DNA of 64,000 nucleotides from Oscillospiraceae bacterium (GCA_902767915.1 CACXJE010000007.1:80579-144578), one strand, 5' to 3'. Shown: positions 33,640-41,355, numbered from the stretch's first letter. The notes: a model not told the origin generated them from the letters alone. Program-made: numbers and translations.

Positions 33640-33872
33640 CGTGGGTGGGTATTGGAATTTGCCTGCGGCAAATTGCATTCGTTCCGAATGCCGGACAAGC
33701 ACGGCTTGTCCCTACGGCATAGAGGGGAGGATTCCGCCTCTGGCGGGCGGGGAACAAGGGCCGATGTGGGCATCGGCCCCTACGGGCGGGACTTCTGCCT
33801 CGGGCGGGCGATCAATGATCGCCCCTACGGTTTAATTCTTACTTATTACTTCTTACTTATTACTTCTTACTT
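33640..33872. repeat. Cluster of three different CCCTACGG palindromes and a heptad tract
   Basis: GGACAAGCACGGCTTGTCC plus CTACGG (33693-33719); GGGCCGATGTGGGCATCGGC plus CCCTACGGG (33757-33785); GGGCGATCAATGATCGCCC plus CTACGG (33804-33831). Heptads TTCTTAC/TTATTAC run 33838-33872 and contribute the stop of the flavoprotein gene. Confidence 0.88.
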
Positions 33873-35245
33873 GCGGCGGCGGCCTGTGCCGCTGCGAAGC
33901 CTGTGGCCCAGGCGATCTGCAGGTTGAAGCCGCCGGTGTAGGCGTCCACGTCGATGACCTCCCCGGCGAAGTAGAGGCCGGGCACCAGCTTGCTTTCCAT
34001 GGTTTTGGGGTCGATCTCCTTGACGCTGACGCCGCCGGAGGTGACGATGGCCTCCTCCACGGGGCGCTTGCCGCTGATCTCCACGGTGAAATGCTTGGTC
34101 AGCTCCAGCAGCTGCCGGCGCTGCTCCTTGGTAATAGAGTGGACCTTGGTATCCCCAGGGATGCCGGACCGCTCCACCATCACCGGGATCATGGTCTTGG
34201 GATAGAGCCCCGACAGGGCGTTTTCAAAGCTGCGGTTCTGCACCGCGCCGAAGTCCCGGAGGATCCGGGCGTCCAGGGCGGCCTCGTCCAGGGCGGGCTT
34301 CAGATCGATGGAAATGAGGTAAGCCTTCCCCTGCTCCATGTGGGCGGAAGCCGAGAGGATCACCGGGCCGGAAAGGCCGAAGTGGGTGAAGAGCAGCTCG
34401 CCAAATTCTTCAAAGACGGGCTTGCCAATACCGGAGGGAGCGGACAAGCAAGGCTTGTCCCTACAGGCATCGTCGGAAGGAGCGTCATAGAGCCTGACGT
34501 TGACGTTTTTCAGGGCCAGGCCCTGCATTTTGGCGCACCAGGGGCCCTCCTCCACCAGAGGAACCAGGGAGCCCACGGGCGGGACGATGCTGTGGCCCAG
34601 GGCCTTGGCCATCCGATAGCCGTCGCCGGTGGAGCCGGTGGCGGGATAGGATTTGCCGCCGGTGGCCAGGATCACGGCGGAAGCATGGAAGTCGCCCCGG
34701 TCTGTGTGGACGCCGCTGACAACGGAGGGCGGGGAATACGGATTGCCACGACCAGTCTGCGGACTGGTCTCGCAATGACAAGACCGAGACGTTTCCGTTG
34801 CAGGGGCGGTCATTGGCCGCCCGCCGTTTTCCGTTAGGATTTCCTTGGCCCGGGCACGGCGGATCTCCACCCCGGCATAGCCCAGGGCGGTTTTCAGCGC
34901 GTCGATCACCGAGGCGGATTTGTCCGACACCGGGAAGACCCGATTGCCCCGCTCGGTCTTGGTCTCGCAGCCGTGGCTTTCAAAAAAGGTGATGGCGTCC
35001 TCCGGAGTAAAGCCGGAAAGAGCGGAATATAAGAAGCGGGCGTTTCTCGGGACGTTTTTCAGAACCTCCTGCCAGGAGCAGTTGTTGGTAAGGTTGCAGC
35101 GGCCCTTGCCCGTGATGTACAGTTTTTTGCCCAGGCGTTCGTTGGGCTCCAGCAGCAGGACCTTGGCCCCGGCGTAGCCCGCCTGAATGGCGGCAAACAT
35201 GCCGGCAGCACCGCCACCGATCACGATTACGTCGTATTGCGTCAT
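33860..35245 (-). CDS. BaiN/HI0933-type flavoprotein with two repeat-derived insertions
   Basis: A 461-residue FAD-dependent oxidoreductase of the HI0933/BaiN group. The dinucleotide fold is VIVIGGGAAGMFAAIQAGYAG at the N-terminus; GRCNLTNNC, ATGGKSYPATGSTGDGYRMA and GLYFAGEVIDVDAYTGGFNLQIAWATGF are diagnostic. The family is usually nearer 410 residues. The excess lies in two segments translated from repeats: ENGGRPMTAPATETSRSCHC with the next 15 residues, and DDACRDKPCLSAPSG. The C-terminus ASKK and stop come from a heptad tract. Start at 35245 follows GAAAGGAA. Substrate unknown. Confidence 0.9.
   Translation of the reverse strand: MTQYDVIVIGGGAAGMFAAIQAGYAGAKVLLLEPNERLGKKLYITGKGRCNLTNNCSWQEVLKNVPRNARFLYSALSGFTPEDAITFFESHGCETKTERGNRVFPVSDKSASVIDALKTALGYAGVEIRRARAKEILTENGGRPMTAPATETSRSCHCETSPQTGRGNPYSPPSVVSGVHTDRGDFHASAVILATGGKSYPATGSTGDGYRMAKALGHSIVPPVGSLVPLVEEGPWCAKMQGLALKNVNVRLYDAPSDDACRDKPCLSAPSGIGKPVFEEFGELLFTHFGLSGPVILSASAHMEQGKAYLISIDLKPALDEAALDARILRDFGAVQNRSFENALSGLYPKTMIPVMVERSGIPGDTKVHSITKEQRRQLLELTKHFTVEISGKRPVEEAIVTSGGVSVKEIDPKTMESKLVPGLYFAGEVIDVDAYTGGFNLQIAWATGFAAAQAAAASKK
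34438..34474. repeat. GGACAAGC palindrome inside the flavoprotein gene
   Basis: GCGGACAAGCAAGGCTTGTCC plus CTACAGG (split, 34440-34467) is read in frame as CRDKPCLS. It is the same type as the intergenic copy at 33693-33719. Confidence 0.82.
34735..34830. repeat. Two adjoining repeat elements inside the flavoprotein gene
   Basis: GATTGCCACG-ACCAGTC-TGC-GGACTGGT-CTCGCAATGAC (34742-34781) is a constant-flank hairpin of the type at 44932-45022. GGGGCGGTCATTGGCCGCCC (34804-34823) is a CCCTACGG-type palindrome core. Both are read in frame. Confidence 0.82.
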
Positions 35246-35261
35246 AGTGATTCCTTTCGAG

Positions 35262-35362
35262 TTGAAAGTGGAAAGTTGAAAGTTGAAAATGAATGTGTTT
35301 TTCAAATAGCAATTTGAAAAACTCCGATAACTTTCAATTTTCAACTTTCAATTTTCAACTGC
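35262..35362. repeat. Heptad tracts and a TTTTTCAAAT palindrome between two genes
   Basis: GTTGAAA-type heptads (35262-35290), TTTTTCAAATAGCAATTTGA palindrome (35297-35316), then ATTTTCA/ACTTTCA heptads to 35360, which enter the 3' end of the RluB-like gene and form its stop. Confidence 0.82.
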
Positions 35363-36255
35363 TGCAGCTCCGCCTCGCTCAGCTCCCGCCACTGGCCGGG
35401 CTTCAGCTCGCCCAGCTTCAGAGGGCCCTCGGCCACCCGCTTGAGGCGGGTCGGGGTCAGACCGGCGGCCTGGGCCATACGGCGGATCTGCCGGTTGCGG
35501 CCCTCGTGGATGGTGATCTCCAGCAGGGCGGTGGCGCCGCGCGTCATCGTTTCGATTTTGTCGTCCTGAGCGGAGCGCAGCGGAGTCGAAGGACCCGTTC
35601 CCGCGTCCCCGGTTCCCGATTCCCGATTCCCGATTCCCTGCCCTGTTGCCTCATCGGAGCGGGGTTCCTGTGGCGAGCAATGCTCGCCGCTACAGGCGGG
35701 TGCGTCCCCTGTTGCCTGTTGCCTGTTGCCTGTTGCCTGACGCACCCACACCAGCCGAACCTCCGGTGGCTTGATCCGGTAGCCGTCCAGTTCGATGGGG
35801 CGTCGCAGCAGAGCGAGCGCTCCCTCCTGCCAGTCGGAGACCCAGAGGTGATAGGTCTTGTTCACCTCGCCTCCGGGATGGGTCAGAGCGTTGGCAAGGG
35901 TCCCGTCGTTCGTCATCAGCAGCAGGCCCTCGGAGAATTGGTCCAGCCGGCCCACCGGATAGAGCCGGGGCAGGTCCCCGGGCAGCAGCTGCGCCACGGT
36001 GGGTCTCCCCTTCTCGTCGGAAAGGGTTGTCACATAGCCCCGGGGCTTATAGAGCAGGATCGTTGTGGTCCGGACAGGGGCCGCCGGCAGGAGGCTCCCG
36101 TTCACAAGGATTTCATCCTGTTCCGGATCCGCGGAATCGCCAAGCCGGGCAAGGTCTCCGTTTACGGTGACCTTGCCCTCCCGGATCCATTCCTCCGCCC
36201 TGCGCCGGGAACAGAGCCCGGCGGCGGAGATCAATTTCTGTAAGCGTTCTATCAT
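35341..36255 (-). CDS. RluB/RsuA-family pseudouridine synthase carrying a 65-residue repeat-built insertion
   Basis: A 304-residue rRNA pseudouridine synthase: S4 domain (MIERLQKLISAAGLCSRRRAEEWIREGKV), catalytic VGRLDQFSEGLLLMTNDG with the Asp in GRLD, and HEGRNRQIRRM at the C-terminus. RluB proteins are near 240 residues. The extra length is one block of about 65 residues just before RGATALLEITIHEG, translated from at least four repeat types at 35545-35745. The last residues (LKIES) come from a heptad tract. The block falls between two strands before the active-site-closing motif, so activity may survive. Start at 36255. Confidence 0.9.
   Translation of the reverse strand: MIERLQKLISAAGLCSRRRAEEWIREGKVTVNGDLARLGDSADPEQDEILVNGSLLPAAPVRTTTILLYKPRGYVTTLSDEKGRPTVAQLLPGDLPRLYPVGRLDQFSEGLLLMTNDGTLANALTHPGGEVNKTYHLWVSDWQEGALALLRRPIELDGYRIKPPEVRLVWVRQATGNRQQATGDAPACSGEHCSPQEPRSDEATGQGIGNRESGTGDAGTGPSTPLRSAQDDKIETMTRGATALLEITIHEGRNRQIRRMAQAAGLTPTRLKRVAEGPLKLGELKPGQWRELSEAELQQLKIES
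35545..35745. repeat. Nested repeat mosaic inside the RluB-like gene
   Basis: In order on the plus strand: TGTCGTCCTGAGCGGAGCGC element (35559-35600); GTTCCCG/ATTCCCG/ATTCCCT heptads (35615-35645); TGGCGAGCAATGCTCGCCGC plus TACAGG palindrome (35672-35699); GTTGCCT x4 heptads (35711-35738). All are in the open frame. Confidence 0.88.
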
Positions 36256-36277
36256 AGCTGTAAGCCGTCGTATTCGA

Positions 36278-36420
36278 ATTGACAATTGAGAATTAACGGA
36301 GATATCGTTTGCTGACGCAAACGATGCATACTTCGTATGCGTGGCGAACAATGTTCGCCGCTACGGCGTGTTTACTGAACAAAGCCGATCGCGAGAATCA
36401 CAATTTGCAAAACGCAATCA
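36278..36420. repeat. Composite repeat between rluB-like and dacF genes
   Basis: ATTGACAATTGAG heptads (36280-36297), then 36301-36390: ATCGTTTGC-TGAC-GCAAACGAT, GCATAC-TTC-GTATGC, GCGAACA-ATG-TTCGC plus CGCTACGGCG, TGTTTACTGAACAAAG. The block is a reverse-oriented near copy of 20589-20682. A TTTGCAAAAC half-element follows. Confidence 0.85.
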
Positions 36421-36422
36421 TT

Positions 36423-37223
36423 TCAATGATCAATTGCATACGCCCAGTCGTACAGGGCGCAGTGGTCCTGCCAGTCGTCGGGCGCATTGAGGGTCACGCA
36501 GATCAGAGTTCTGCCGCCCCGCTGGCAGGCGCTGACCAGGATCCGGCCCGCGGCCTTGGTATAGCCGGTCTTCACGCCGATGCAGCCCTCACAGCGCCAA
36601 AGCAGCTTATTGTGATTGGTCAGGGTCCGGTCCCCGTCCACGGTGATGGTCTTGGTGGAGACCACCCGGCGGAAGGTCTCGTCCCGCAGGGCCGCCGCGG
36701 TCAGCGTCGCCAGGTCCCGGGCGGTGCTGTAATTGCCCTCGCTGTCCAGCCCGTGGGGGTTGGCATACGAAGTATTTTCCATGCCCAGAGCCCGGGCCGC
36801 CCGGTTCATCCGGGCCGTAAAGGCCTCCTGGCTGCCTCGGCAGGCCACCGCCAGGGTCACCGCCGCGTCATTGCCGGAGTGGAGCATCAGCCCGTAGAGC
36901 AAAGCTTCGCCGGTGAGGGTCTCCCCCTCCTGCAGATACAGGGAGGAGCCCTCCACGCCCACCGCTTCCGGGGGCACCGAATAGGTTTCCTCCAGATCCA
37001 GATCCCGACAGACCAGCCAGCCCGTCATGATTTTGGTGGTGGAGGCGATCAGGCTCCGCTGATCCGGGTTTTTCGCATAGAGAACCTCACCGGTCTCCGC
37101 GTCCGTCACAATCGCGCATTGGGCGGAAACAGACGGGGCAGACGCCGGCGCAGCGGCTGCGGGCAGACTGAGACAGCCGACGGCTGTCAGAATCGCCGCC
37201 AGCAGGGAAATCGTTCGTTTCAT
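36423..37223 (-). CDS. dacF: D-alanyl-D-alanine carboxypeptidase (DacF-like, S11 family)
   Basis: A 266-residue exported penicillin-binding protein that trims the terminal D-Ala from peptidoglycan stem peptides. It has a signal peptide (residues 1-25, cleavage near AAAA), the catalytic STTK at 61-64, SGN at 116-118 and KTG at 218-220. It ends right after the catalytic domain, without the PBP5 C-terminal domain and membrane anchor, as in several clostridial sporulation-associated forms. It sits directly downstream of ytfJ, the usual clostridial order. Confidence 0.92.
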   Translation of the reverse strand: MKRTISLLAAILTAVGCLSLPAAAAPASAPSVSAQCAIVTDAETGEVLYAKNPDQRSLIASTTKIMTGWLVCRDLDLEETYSVPPEAVGVEGSSLYLQEGETLTGEALLYGLMLHSGNDAAVTLAVACRGSQEAFTARMNRAARALGMENTSYANPHGLDSEGNYSTARDLATLTAAALRDETFRRVVSTKTITVDGDRTLTNHNKLLWRCEGCIGVKTGYTKAAGRILVSACQRGGRTLICVTLNAPDDWQDHCALYDWAYAIDH

Positions 37224-37299
37224 ATTTCATCACCCGGTTCAGTTTTCCCCGAATCGGGACGAAATATGCGGATTTTTGCAAATCGGGGTTTGTGGGGAT

Positions 37300-37385
37300 G
37301 ATTCCGTAGGGGCCGATGCCCACATCGGCCCTCCGTATCATCCGGGGAAAGGGCCGATGTGGGCATCGGCCCCTACGGGCGTTTC
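37300..37385. repeat. Two facing GGGCCGATG palindromes upstream of dacF
   Basis: CCGTAGGGGCCGATGCCCAC (37304-37323) and GGGCCGATGTGGGCATCGGC plus CCCTACGGGCG (37352-37382) face each other; the second is identical in core to 33757-33785. Confidence 0.85.
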
Positions 37386-37410
37386 CGCCCGAAAAATCCG
37401 AATTTGGCGC

Positions 37411-37812
37411 TCAGGCCTCGTCCTTGGTCTTGCGGCTGTCCAGGAAGTCGGCCAGCTTGTCCAGCAGGTCGGGCGCCTGCTCCACCACCCGGTCAATGGT
37501 GCTGCTGGCGGGCTCCGCCACGGGCAGCATCCGGACGCTGTCGCCCTTGATGATCAGGAAGGCCACGGGATTGATGTTCACGCCCGCGCCGATGCCGCCG
37601 CCGAAGGGATCCTTCTTGGCGGACAGAGCGTTCTTGGTGGCAAAGTCGCTGCCGCCGCCGCCCATGCCGATGTGGACCTTGGAAATCGGGATGATGGTGG
37701 TGCCGTCGCCCACGTTGATAGGCTTGCCGATGATGGTGTTTACGTCCACCACCCGCTGGAGCTTCTCCATGGAGGAGGTCAGCATTTCAGAAATATTGTT
37801 ATTCATATTCAT
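37411..37812 (-). CDS. ytfJ: GerW/YtfJ family spore protein
   Basis: A 133-residue protein of the GerW (YtfJ) family, required in Bacillus for normal spore germination. MNNNISEMLTSSMEKLQRVVDVNTIIGKPI, IPISKVHIGMGGGGSDF, the glycine-rich GGGIGAGVNINPVAFLII and VEQAPDLLDKL are all characteristic. It overlaps the DUF2953 gene by four bases, so translation is coupled. Together with spoIIID it marks the organism as a spore former. Confidence 0.93.
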   Translation of the reverse strand: MNMNNNISEMLTSSMEKLQRVVDVNTIIGKPINVGDGTTIIPISKVHIGMGGGGSDFATKNALSAKKDPFGGGIGAGVNINPVAFLIIKGDSVRMLPVAEPASSTIDRVVEQAPDLLDKLADFLDSRKTKDEA

Positions 37813-38561
37813 ACCGCCTTTTCAAGTCGTTTATTCTGCTGGTTTTTGGATTCGGAGGCCGCCGGGAGCTGCTTTTCCCCTTCGGAGGTTTCGGCTCGTT
37901 CGGTCTTTTTCTGCTTTTTCTCTTTTTTGGAGGCGATCAGGAGCTTGATGGCCCGGAAGGCGTAGCGCAGCAGCATCAGCACGACGCCGCCCACCCGGAG
38001 CCGGACGTAGATCTCCGCCTCCACGTCGGTCTTGTCCGCCACAAAGTCGGGATAGACCACCAGATGCCGCTCCTTGATCTTAAAGGCCTGCTCCAGCAGG
38101 GGAATCATGGCCCCGATCACGGCCCAGGCCTTGCCGTTGGTTTCCGCCAGCTTGGCCGGGTCGCCCCCCGCCAGCGCTGCCCGGACGTTCAGCTTCCGGA
38201 TGCAGAGCCGCCGGTGGAAGAACTCACCGACGAACCGGACGCCCAGCTTTGCCCAGGGCAGCAGGCCCGAGATCTTGTCGGTGATGGGCTGCTTGGGCTT
38301 CGGGGGCTCCGGGGGCTTTGCTATCAGTCTCTGGGCCTGCTTCTTTTTCTTTTTTTCGGCCTTCTTGGCCTCTTTTTTCGTCTTTTTGGCCTTGGCCTTT
38401 TCGATCTGCTTCCGGGTCTTGGGCTTCTTGGGCAGGATCTTCAACCGCAGGAAGGCCAGAACCAGCTTCAGCTCCACGTCTCCGTGGTAGCGGAAGATCA
38501 CGCCCACGGGGATCATGCCGATCAGAAGCAGTACGCCGAGTATGATCAGCAATACCTTCAT
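37809..38561 (-). CDS. DUF2953 domain membrane protein
   Basis: A 250-residue protein with an N-terminal helix (residues 1-20, MKVLLIILGVLLLIGMIPVGV), a lysine-rich charged stretch (about 45-90), and the DUF2953 core (GVRFVGEFFHRRLCIRKLNVRAALAGGDPA, PDFVADKTDVEAEIYVRLR). DUF2953 genes adjoin ytfJ across Clostridia and are thought to be sporulation-related. Overlaps scpB and ytfJ by four bases each. Function unproven. Confidence 0.87.
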   Translation of the reverse strand: MKVLLIILGVLLLIGMIPVGVIFRYHGDVELKLVLAFLRLKILPKKPKTRKQIEKAKAKKTKKEAKKAEKKKKKQAQRLIAKPPEPPKPKQPITDKISGLLPWAKLGVRFVGEFFHRRLCIRKLNVRAALAGGDPAKLAETNGKAWAVIGAMIPLLEQAFKIKERHLVVYPDFVADKTDVEAEIYVRLRVGGVVLMLLRYAFRAIKLLIASKKEKKQKKTERAETSEGEKQLPAASESKNQQNKRLEKAV

Positions 38562-39139
38562 TCGGTCACCTCCTGGGGCTCCCGCCCAGCTTCGGCCTCC
38601 GGCTGCTCCGGAAGGCCCTGGTCAAAGCGGGTCAGCTCCATCTCCGGCAGCTCCTCCAGAGAGGACAGGCCGAAGGTCCGCAGGAAATCCGGCGTGGTCC
38701 GGTAGAGGATCGGTCTGCCGGGGGCGTTGAGCCGGCCGCTTTCCTCGATCAGCTTTTTATTGAGCAGGGCGGACACGCTGTAGGAGCTGTCCACGCCCCG
38801 GATCTGCTCCACCAGGGTTTTCGTGGTGGGCTGATAGTAGGCGATCACGGTCAGGGTCTCCAGCTGGGAGGCGGAAAGCTTGGGGGGCTTCCGGGTCTCC
38901 AGGGCCTTTGTGACCCAGGGGGCCAGCTCGTTGGCCGAGCACATCTGCCAGCTGCTTTCCAGCCGCAGGATCCGGATGCCCCGCCGCTCAAAGGCGTAGC
39001 GGTCCATCAGCTCCTTCATGGCCTCCTGCACCTCCTCCGGGGCACACTCCGCCGCAAAGGCAAGCCGATCCGTTTCCACGGGATCGCCGGAGGCAAACAG
39101 AATGGCCTCACAGATGCGGGCAAGCTCTTTACGGTCCAT
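38558..39139 (-). CDS. scpB: Segregation and condensation protein B
   Basis: ScpB bridges the ScpA kleisin in the SMC condensin complex that folds and segregates chromosomes. The 193-residue protein has two winged-helix domains: ELARICEAILFASGDPVETDRLA and LETLTVIAYYQPTTKTLVEQIRGVDSSYSVSALLNKKLIEESGR; GRPILYRTTPDFLRTFGLSSLEELP is diagnostic. The ATG at 39139 is favoured over one six bases upstream because AAAGGAGG directly abuts the latter. Separated from scpA by a small membrane gene and repeats. Confidence 0.94.
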   Translation of the reverse strand: MDRKELARICEAILFASGDPVETDRLAFAAECAPEEVQEAMKELMDRYAFERRGIRILRLESSWQMCSANELAPWVTKALETRKPPKLSASQLETLTVIAYYQPTTKTLVEQIRGVDSSYSVSALLNKKLIEESGRLNAPGRPILYRTTPDFLRTFGLSSLEELPEMELTRFDQGLPEQPEAEAGREPQEVTE

Positions 39140-39290
39140 GGGCATCCTCCTTTCCTGTAGGGTGCGGCGTAAATAATTGAAAATTGACAGTTGAAAATTG
39201 AAAATTGTGGTATCGTTCAAATTTCCATTTGAACGATGAAATCATTTTGAATACCGCCGTTATGCTGCGGCCAAACGACAAACTATCGTC

Positions 39291-39506
39291 TCAAAAGAAG
39301 CAGCTCAGGAGAATCGTGCCTCCCGCAGCGCCGGCGAGCAGAATCCAAAACCATCGGCGCAGCTTGCGTTCGCCGGGCTTTGCTTTTTGATAGGCCTCTC
39401 CGGTTTTGTCCCTCGTTTTCACAAACAGGTGCCGCCATACAAAACCGACTGCCAGCGCGGCAAGCAACAGCAGCAGCGTCAAGCCTTTCAGCCCTGTTTC
39501 AAGCAT
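39291..39506 (-). CDS. Possible small two-helix membrane protein
   Basis: A 71-residue reading frame (MLETGLKGLTLLLLLAALAV...) with two hydrophobic segments separated by a basic loop rich in Lys and Arg (KTRDKTGEAYQKAKPGERKLRR). The alternation of helices and positive loop looks protein-like, but the ribosome site is weak and no family is known. It lies between scpA and scpB, where other Clostridia usually have no gene. Confidence 0.45.
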   Translation of the reverse strand: MLETGLKGLTLLLLLAALAVGFVWRHLFVKTRDKTGEAYQKAKPGERKLRRWFWILLAGAAGGTILLSCFF

Positions 39507-39527
39507 GCAATCACCCGAAAACAATTC

Positions 39528-39728
39528 CAAATGTTTTTCAAATGGCAATTTGAAAAACACCGAAATTTTCAACTTTCAATTTTCCATTTTCAATTTGTTA
39601 ACGTGGGTGCGGCGGGACGGGGGACCCGTCCCCTACGATGGCGGGACGGGGGACCCGTCCCCTACGACGGCGGGACGGGAAAGCCGTCCCCTACGACGGC
39701 GGGACGGGGAACCCGTCCCCTACGAGCC
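39528..39728. repeat. Palindrome, heptad tract and a four-copy 29-bp tandem hairpin array at the scpA end
   Basis: TTTTTCAAATGGCAATTTGA (39534-39553), ATTTTCA/ACTTTCA/ATTTTCC heptads (39566-39598), then four 29-bp units starting at 39613, 39642, 39671 and 39700: CGGGACGGGGGACCCGTCCC plus CTACGA and linker. Copy 3 has GGAAAGCC in place of GGGGACCC. The last copy supplies the TAG stop of scpA at 39720-39722. Confidence 0.9.
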
Positions 39729-40502
39729 GTCCTGCTTCGGGGCCCGGAGCAGGCGGACGGCGGGCTCTCCCCGCTCCTCGATCAGCTCCACGCTGTTGGA
39801 TTTACAGAGCTCCAGCACCGCCAGAAAGGTGGCCACGATCTCCGAACGGCTCCTGGCCCCCCGGAACAGCTGCCGCAGCTTGCTGATGCCCCGCAAAAGC
39901 AGCTTTCGCATCAGCTCGGCGGTCTTTTTCGTGACGGGATAGGGTTCCCGGCCCACGATGCCCTCAAAGCTGGCCGTGGGGGGCGGCAGCTGCTTCTGGG
40001 CCCGGTCTTCAATGACCGCGAAGGCCCGCAGCAGATCCTCCGGGGTATGGCGGTAGCGATAGGTCCGGTCCCGCTCGAAGGGCTCCTGCTCCTTGGGAAA
40101 GGCCCCGAGGCCCAGCTCGCTGCGGCCTTCCAGGAAGCCCGCGGCCTCCTTGAGCCGCTCCAGCGCCTCCCGGCGCTGCCGCTCCCGGAGGGATTGGATC
40201 AGCTGCTCCATCTCCGACTGGGCCTCCGCCTGCTCGGCGGCGGACAGCAGCATCTTGGTTTTGATCAGCATCAGGTGGGAGGCCATGGCGATGAACTCGC
40301 TGGCGATCTCCATGTCCATCCGCTTCATCTCGTCCAGATAGGCCAGATACTGCTCCAGAATCGAGGCGATGGAGATGTCCTGGATCTCTATTTTGTTTTT
40401 GCTCAGCAGCAGGAGGATCACGTCCAGGGGGCCGTCGAAGTCCTCGGCGGTCTCGTCCCGGGAGCGGATGACGCCTGTCAGATGGTATTTCGGTTCGTCC
40501 AT
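39720..40502 (-). CDS. scpA: Segregation and condensation protein A
   Basis: ScpA is the kleisin of bacterial condensin. The 260-residue protein has DFDGPLDVILLLLSKNKIEIQDISIASILEQYLAYL at the N-terminus (SMC-binding), the EFIAMASHLMLIKTKMLL helix, and VATFLAVLELCKSNSVEL near the C-terminal winged helix. The ATG at 40502 fits the known start; an upstream extension has no homology. Its stop codon is inside the last unit of the 29-bp repeat array, so the natural C-terminus may have been altered by the insertion (ends KQDGS). Confidence 0.94.
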   Translation of the reverse strand: MDEPKYHLTGVIRSRDETAEDFDGPLDVILLLLSKNKIEIQDISIASILEQYLAYLDEMKRMDMEIASEFIAMASHLMLIKTKMLLSAAEQAEAQSEMEQLIQSLRERQRREALERLKEAAGFLEGRSELGLGAFPKEQEPFERDRTYRYRHTPEDLLRAFAVIEDRAQKQLPPPTASFEGIVGREPYPVTKKTAELMRKLLLRGISKLRQLFRGARSRSEIVATFLAVLELCKSNSVELIEERGEPAVRLLRAPKQDGS

Positions 40503-40536
40503 GCAGGATACTCCGGTGAAGATTGAAAGGTTGTGG

Positions 40537-41304
40537 TTACAGGCCAACCATAAGCTCAAACTGATACCGCAGCCAGCCCGCCGTTAGGTCCGTCCCCGTC
40601 AGGAGCCGGGCGATCGGCAGGGTCAGCGCGTAGATGCCCCGGATCAGACCGCCCCGGAGGAAGGTCAGAGGGCCGTCCAGCCAGCCAAGGAACAGCAGGC
40701 CCATCAGGATCAAAAAGCCGTAACGCTCATACAGCATCAGCTGGCGATAGATCCGTTCCGGCAGGACGATGGCCAGGATCTTGGAGCCGTCCAGAGGGGA
40801 AATCGGGATCAGATTAAAGATCGCCAGGCCGGTATTCAGCACGAAGTTGATGGCGAAAAACAGATAGACGTAATACCGGAAGTTATGGATGCCGATGGTC
40901 CCGGCATAGAACTTCTCATAAAATTCGATCCCGGAGATCTCCATCAGCAGGCCGAAAATCAGGGCCAGCAGAATGTTGGAAATCGGGCCGGCCGCGGCAG
41001 TCAGGGCCATGCCCACCTTGGGGTTCTTGATTTTTGTCATCCGATAGGGGTTCACCGGCACAGGCTTGGCCCAGCCGAAATGGGCCACCACCATCATCAA
41101 AAAGCCGAAGGGATCCAGATGGTGCAGGGGGTTCAGGCTGATGCGGCCCTGGCGTTTGGCGGTGTCGTCCCCCAGCCAATAGGCCGACAGGCCGTGGGCG
41201 CTTTCGTGGACGCAAATCGCGATCAGCGCCGCCACCGCATACATGGCCCATTGTATGATCCGATCCAGGTCGATGCCCCGGAACCATTGATTCAATGCGT
41301 TCAT
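40537..41304 (-). CDS. Site-2 protease family (M50) membrane metalloprotease
   Basis: A 255-residue polytopic protease with HESAH at residues 33-37 (the HExxH zinc site in the first helix) and the second metal motif in NLIPISPLDGSKI. Six or so helices fill the rest. Proteins of this subgroup head the scpA-scpB operon in many Clostridia and Bacillus; the substrate is unknown. GGAG six bases before the ATG at 41304 supports that start over the ATG four codons upstream. The promoter lies at 41356-41384. Confidence 0.9.
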   Translation of the reverse strand: MNALNQWFRGIDLDRIIQWAMYAVAALIAICVHESAHGLSAYWLGDDTAKRQGRISLNPLHHLDPFGFLMMVVAHFGWAKPVPVNPYRMTKIKNPKVGMALTAAAGPISNILLALIFGLLMEISGIEFYEKFYAGTIGIHNFRYYVYLFFAINFVLNTGLAIFNLIPISPLDGSKILAIVLPERIYRQLMLYERYGFLILMGLLFLGWLDGPLTFLRGGLIRGIYALTLPIARLLTGTDLTAGWLRYQFELMVGL

Positions 41305-41355
41305 GGTTTTCTCCATTCGGGATTCTCATAAAAATAGCTATATTTATACTTGTAT

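Noticed and set aside
39613-39728. Short evenly spaced repeats that look like a CRISPR array
   Set aside because: Units are contiguous without unique spacers, each is itself a palindrome, and no cas genes are present. The same applies to 1681-1932.
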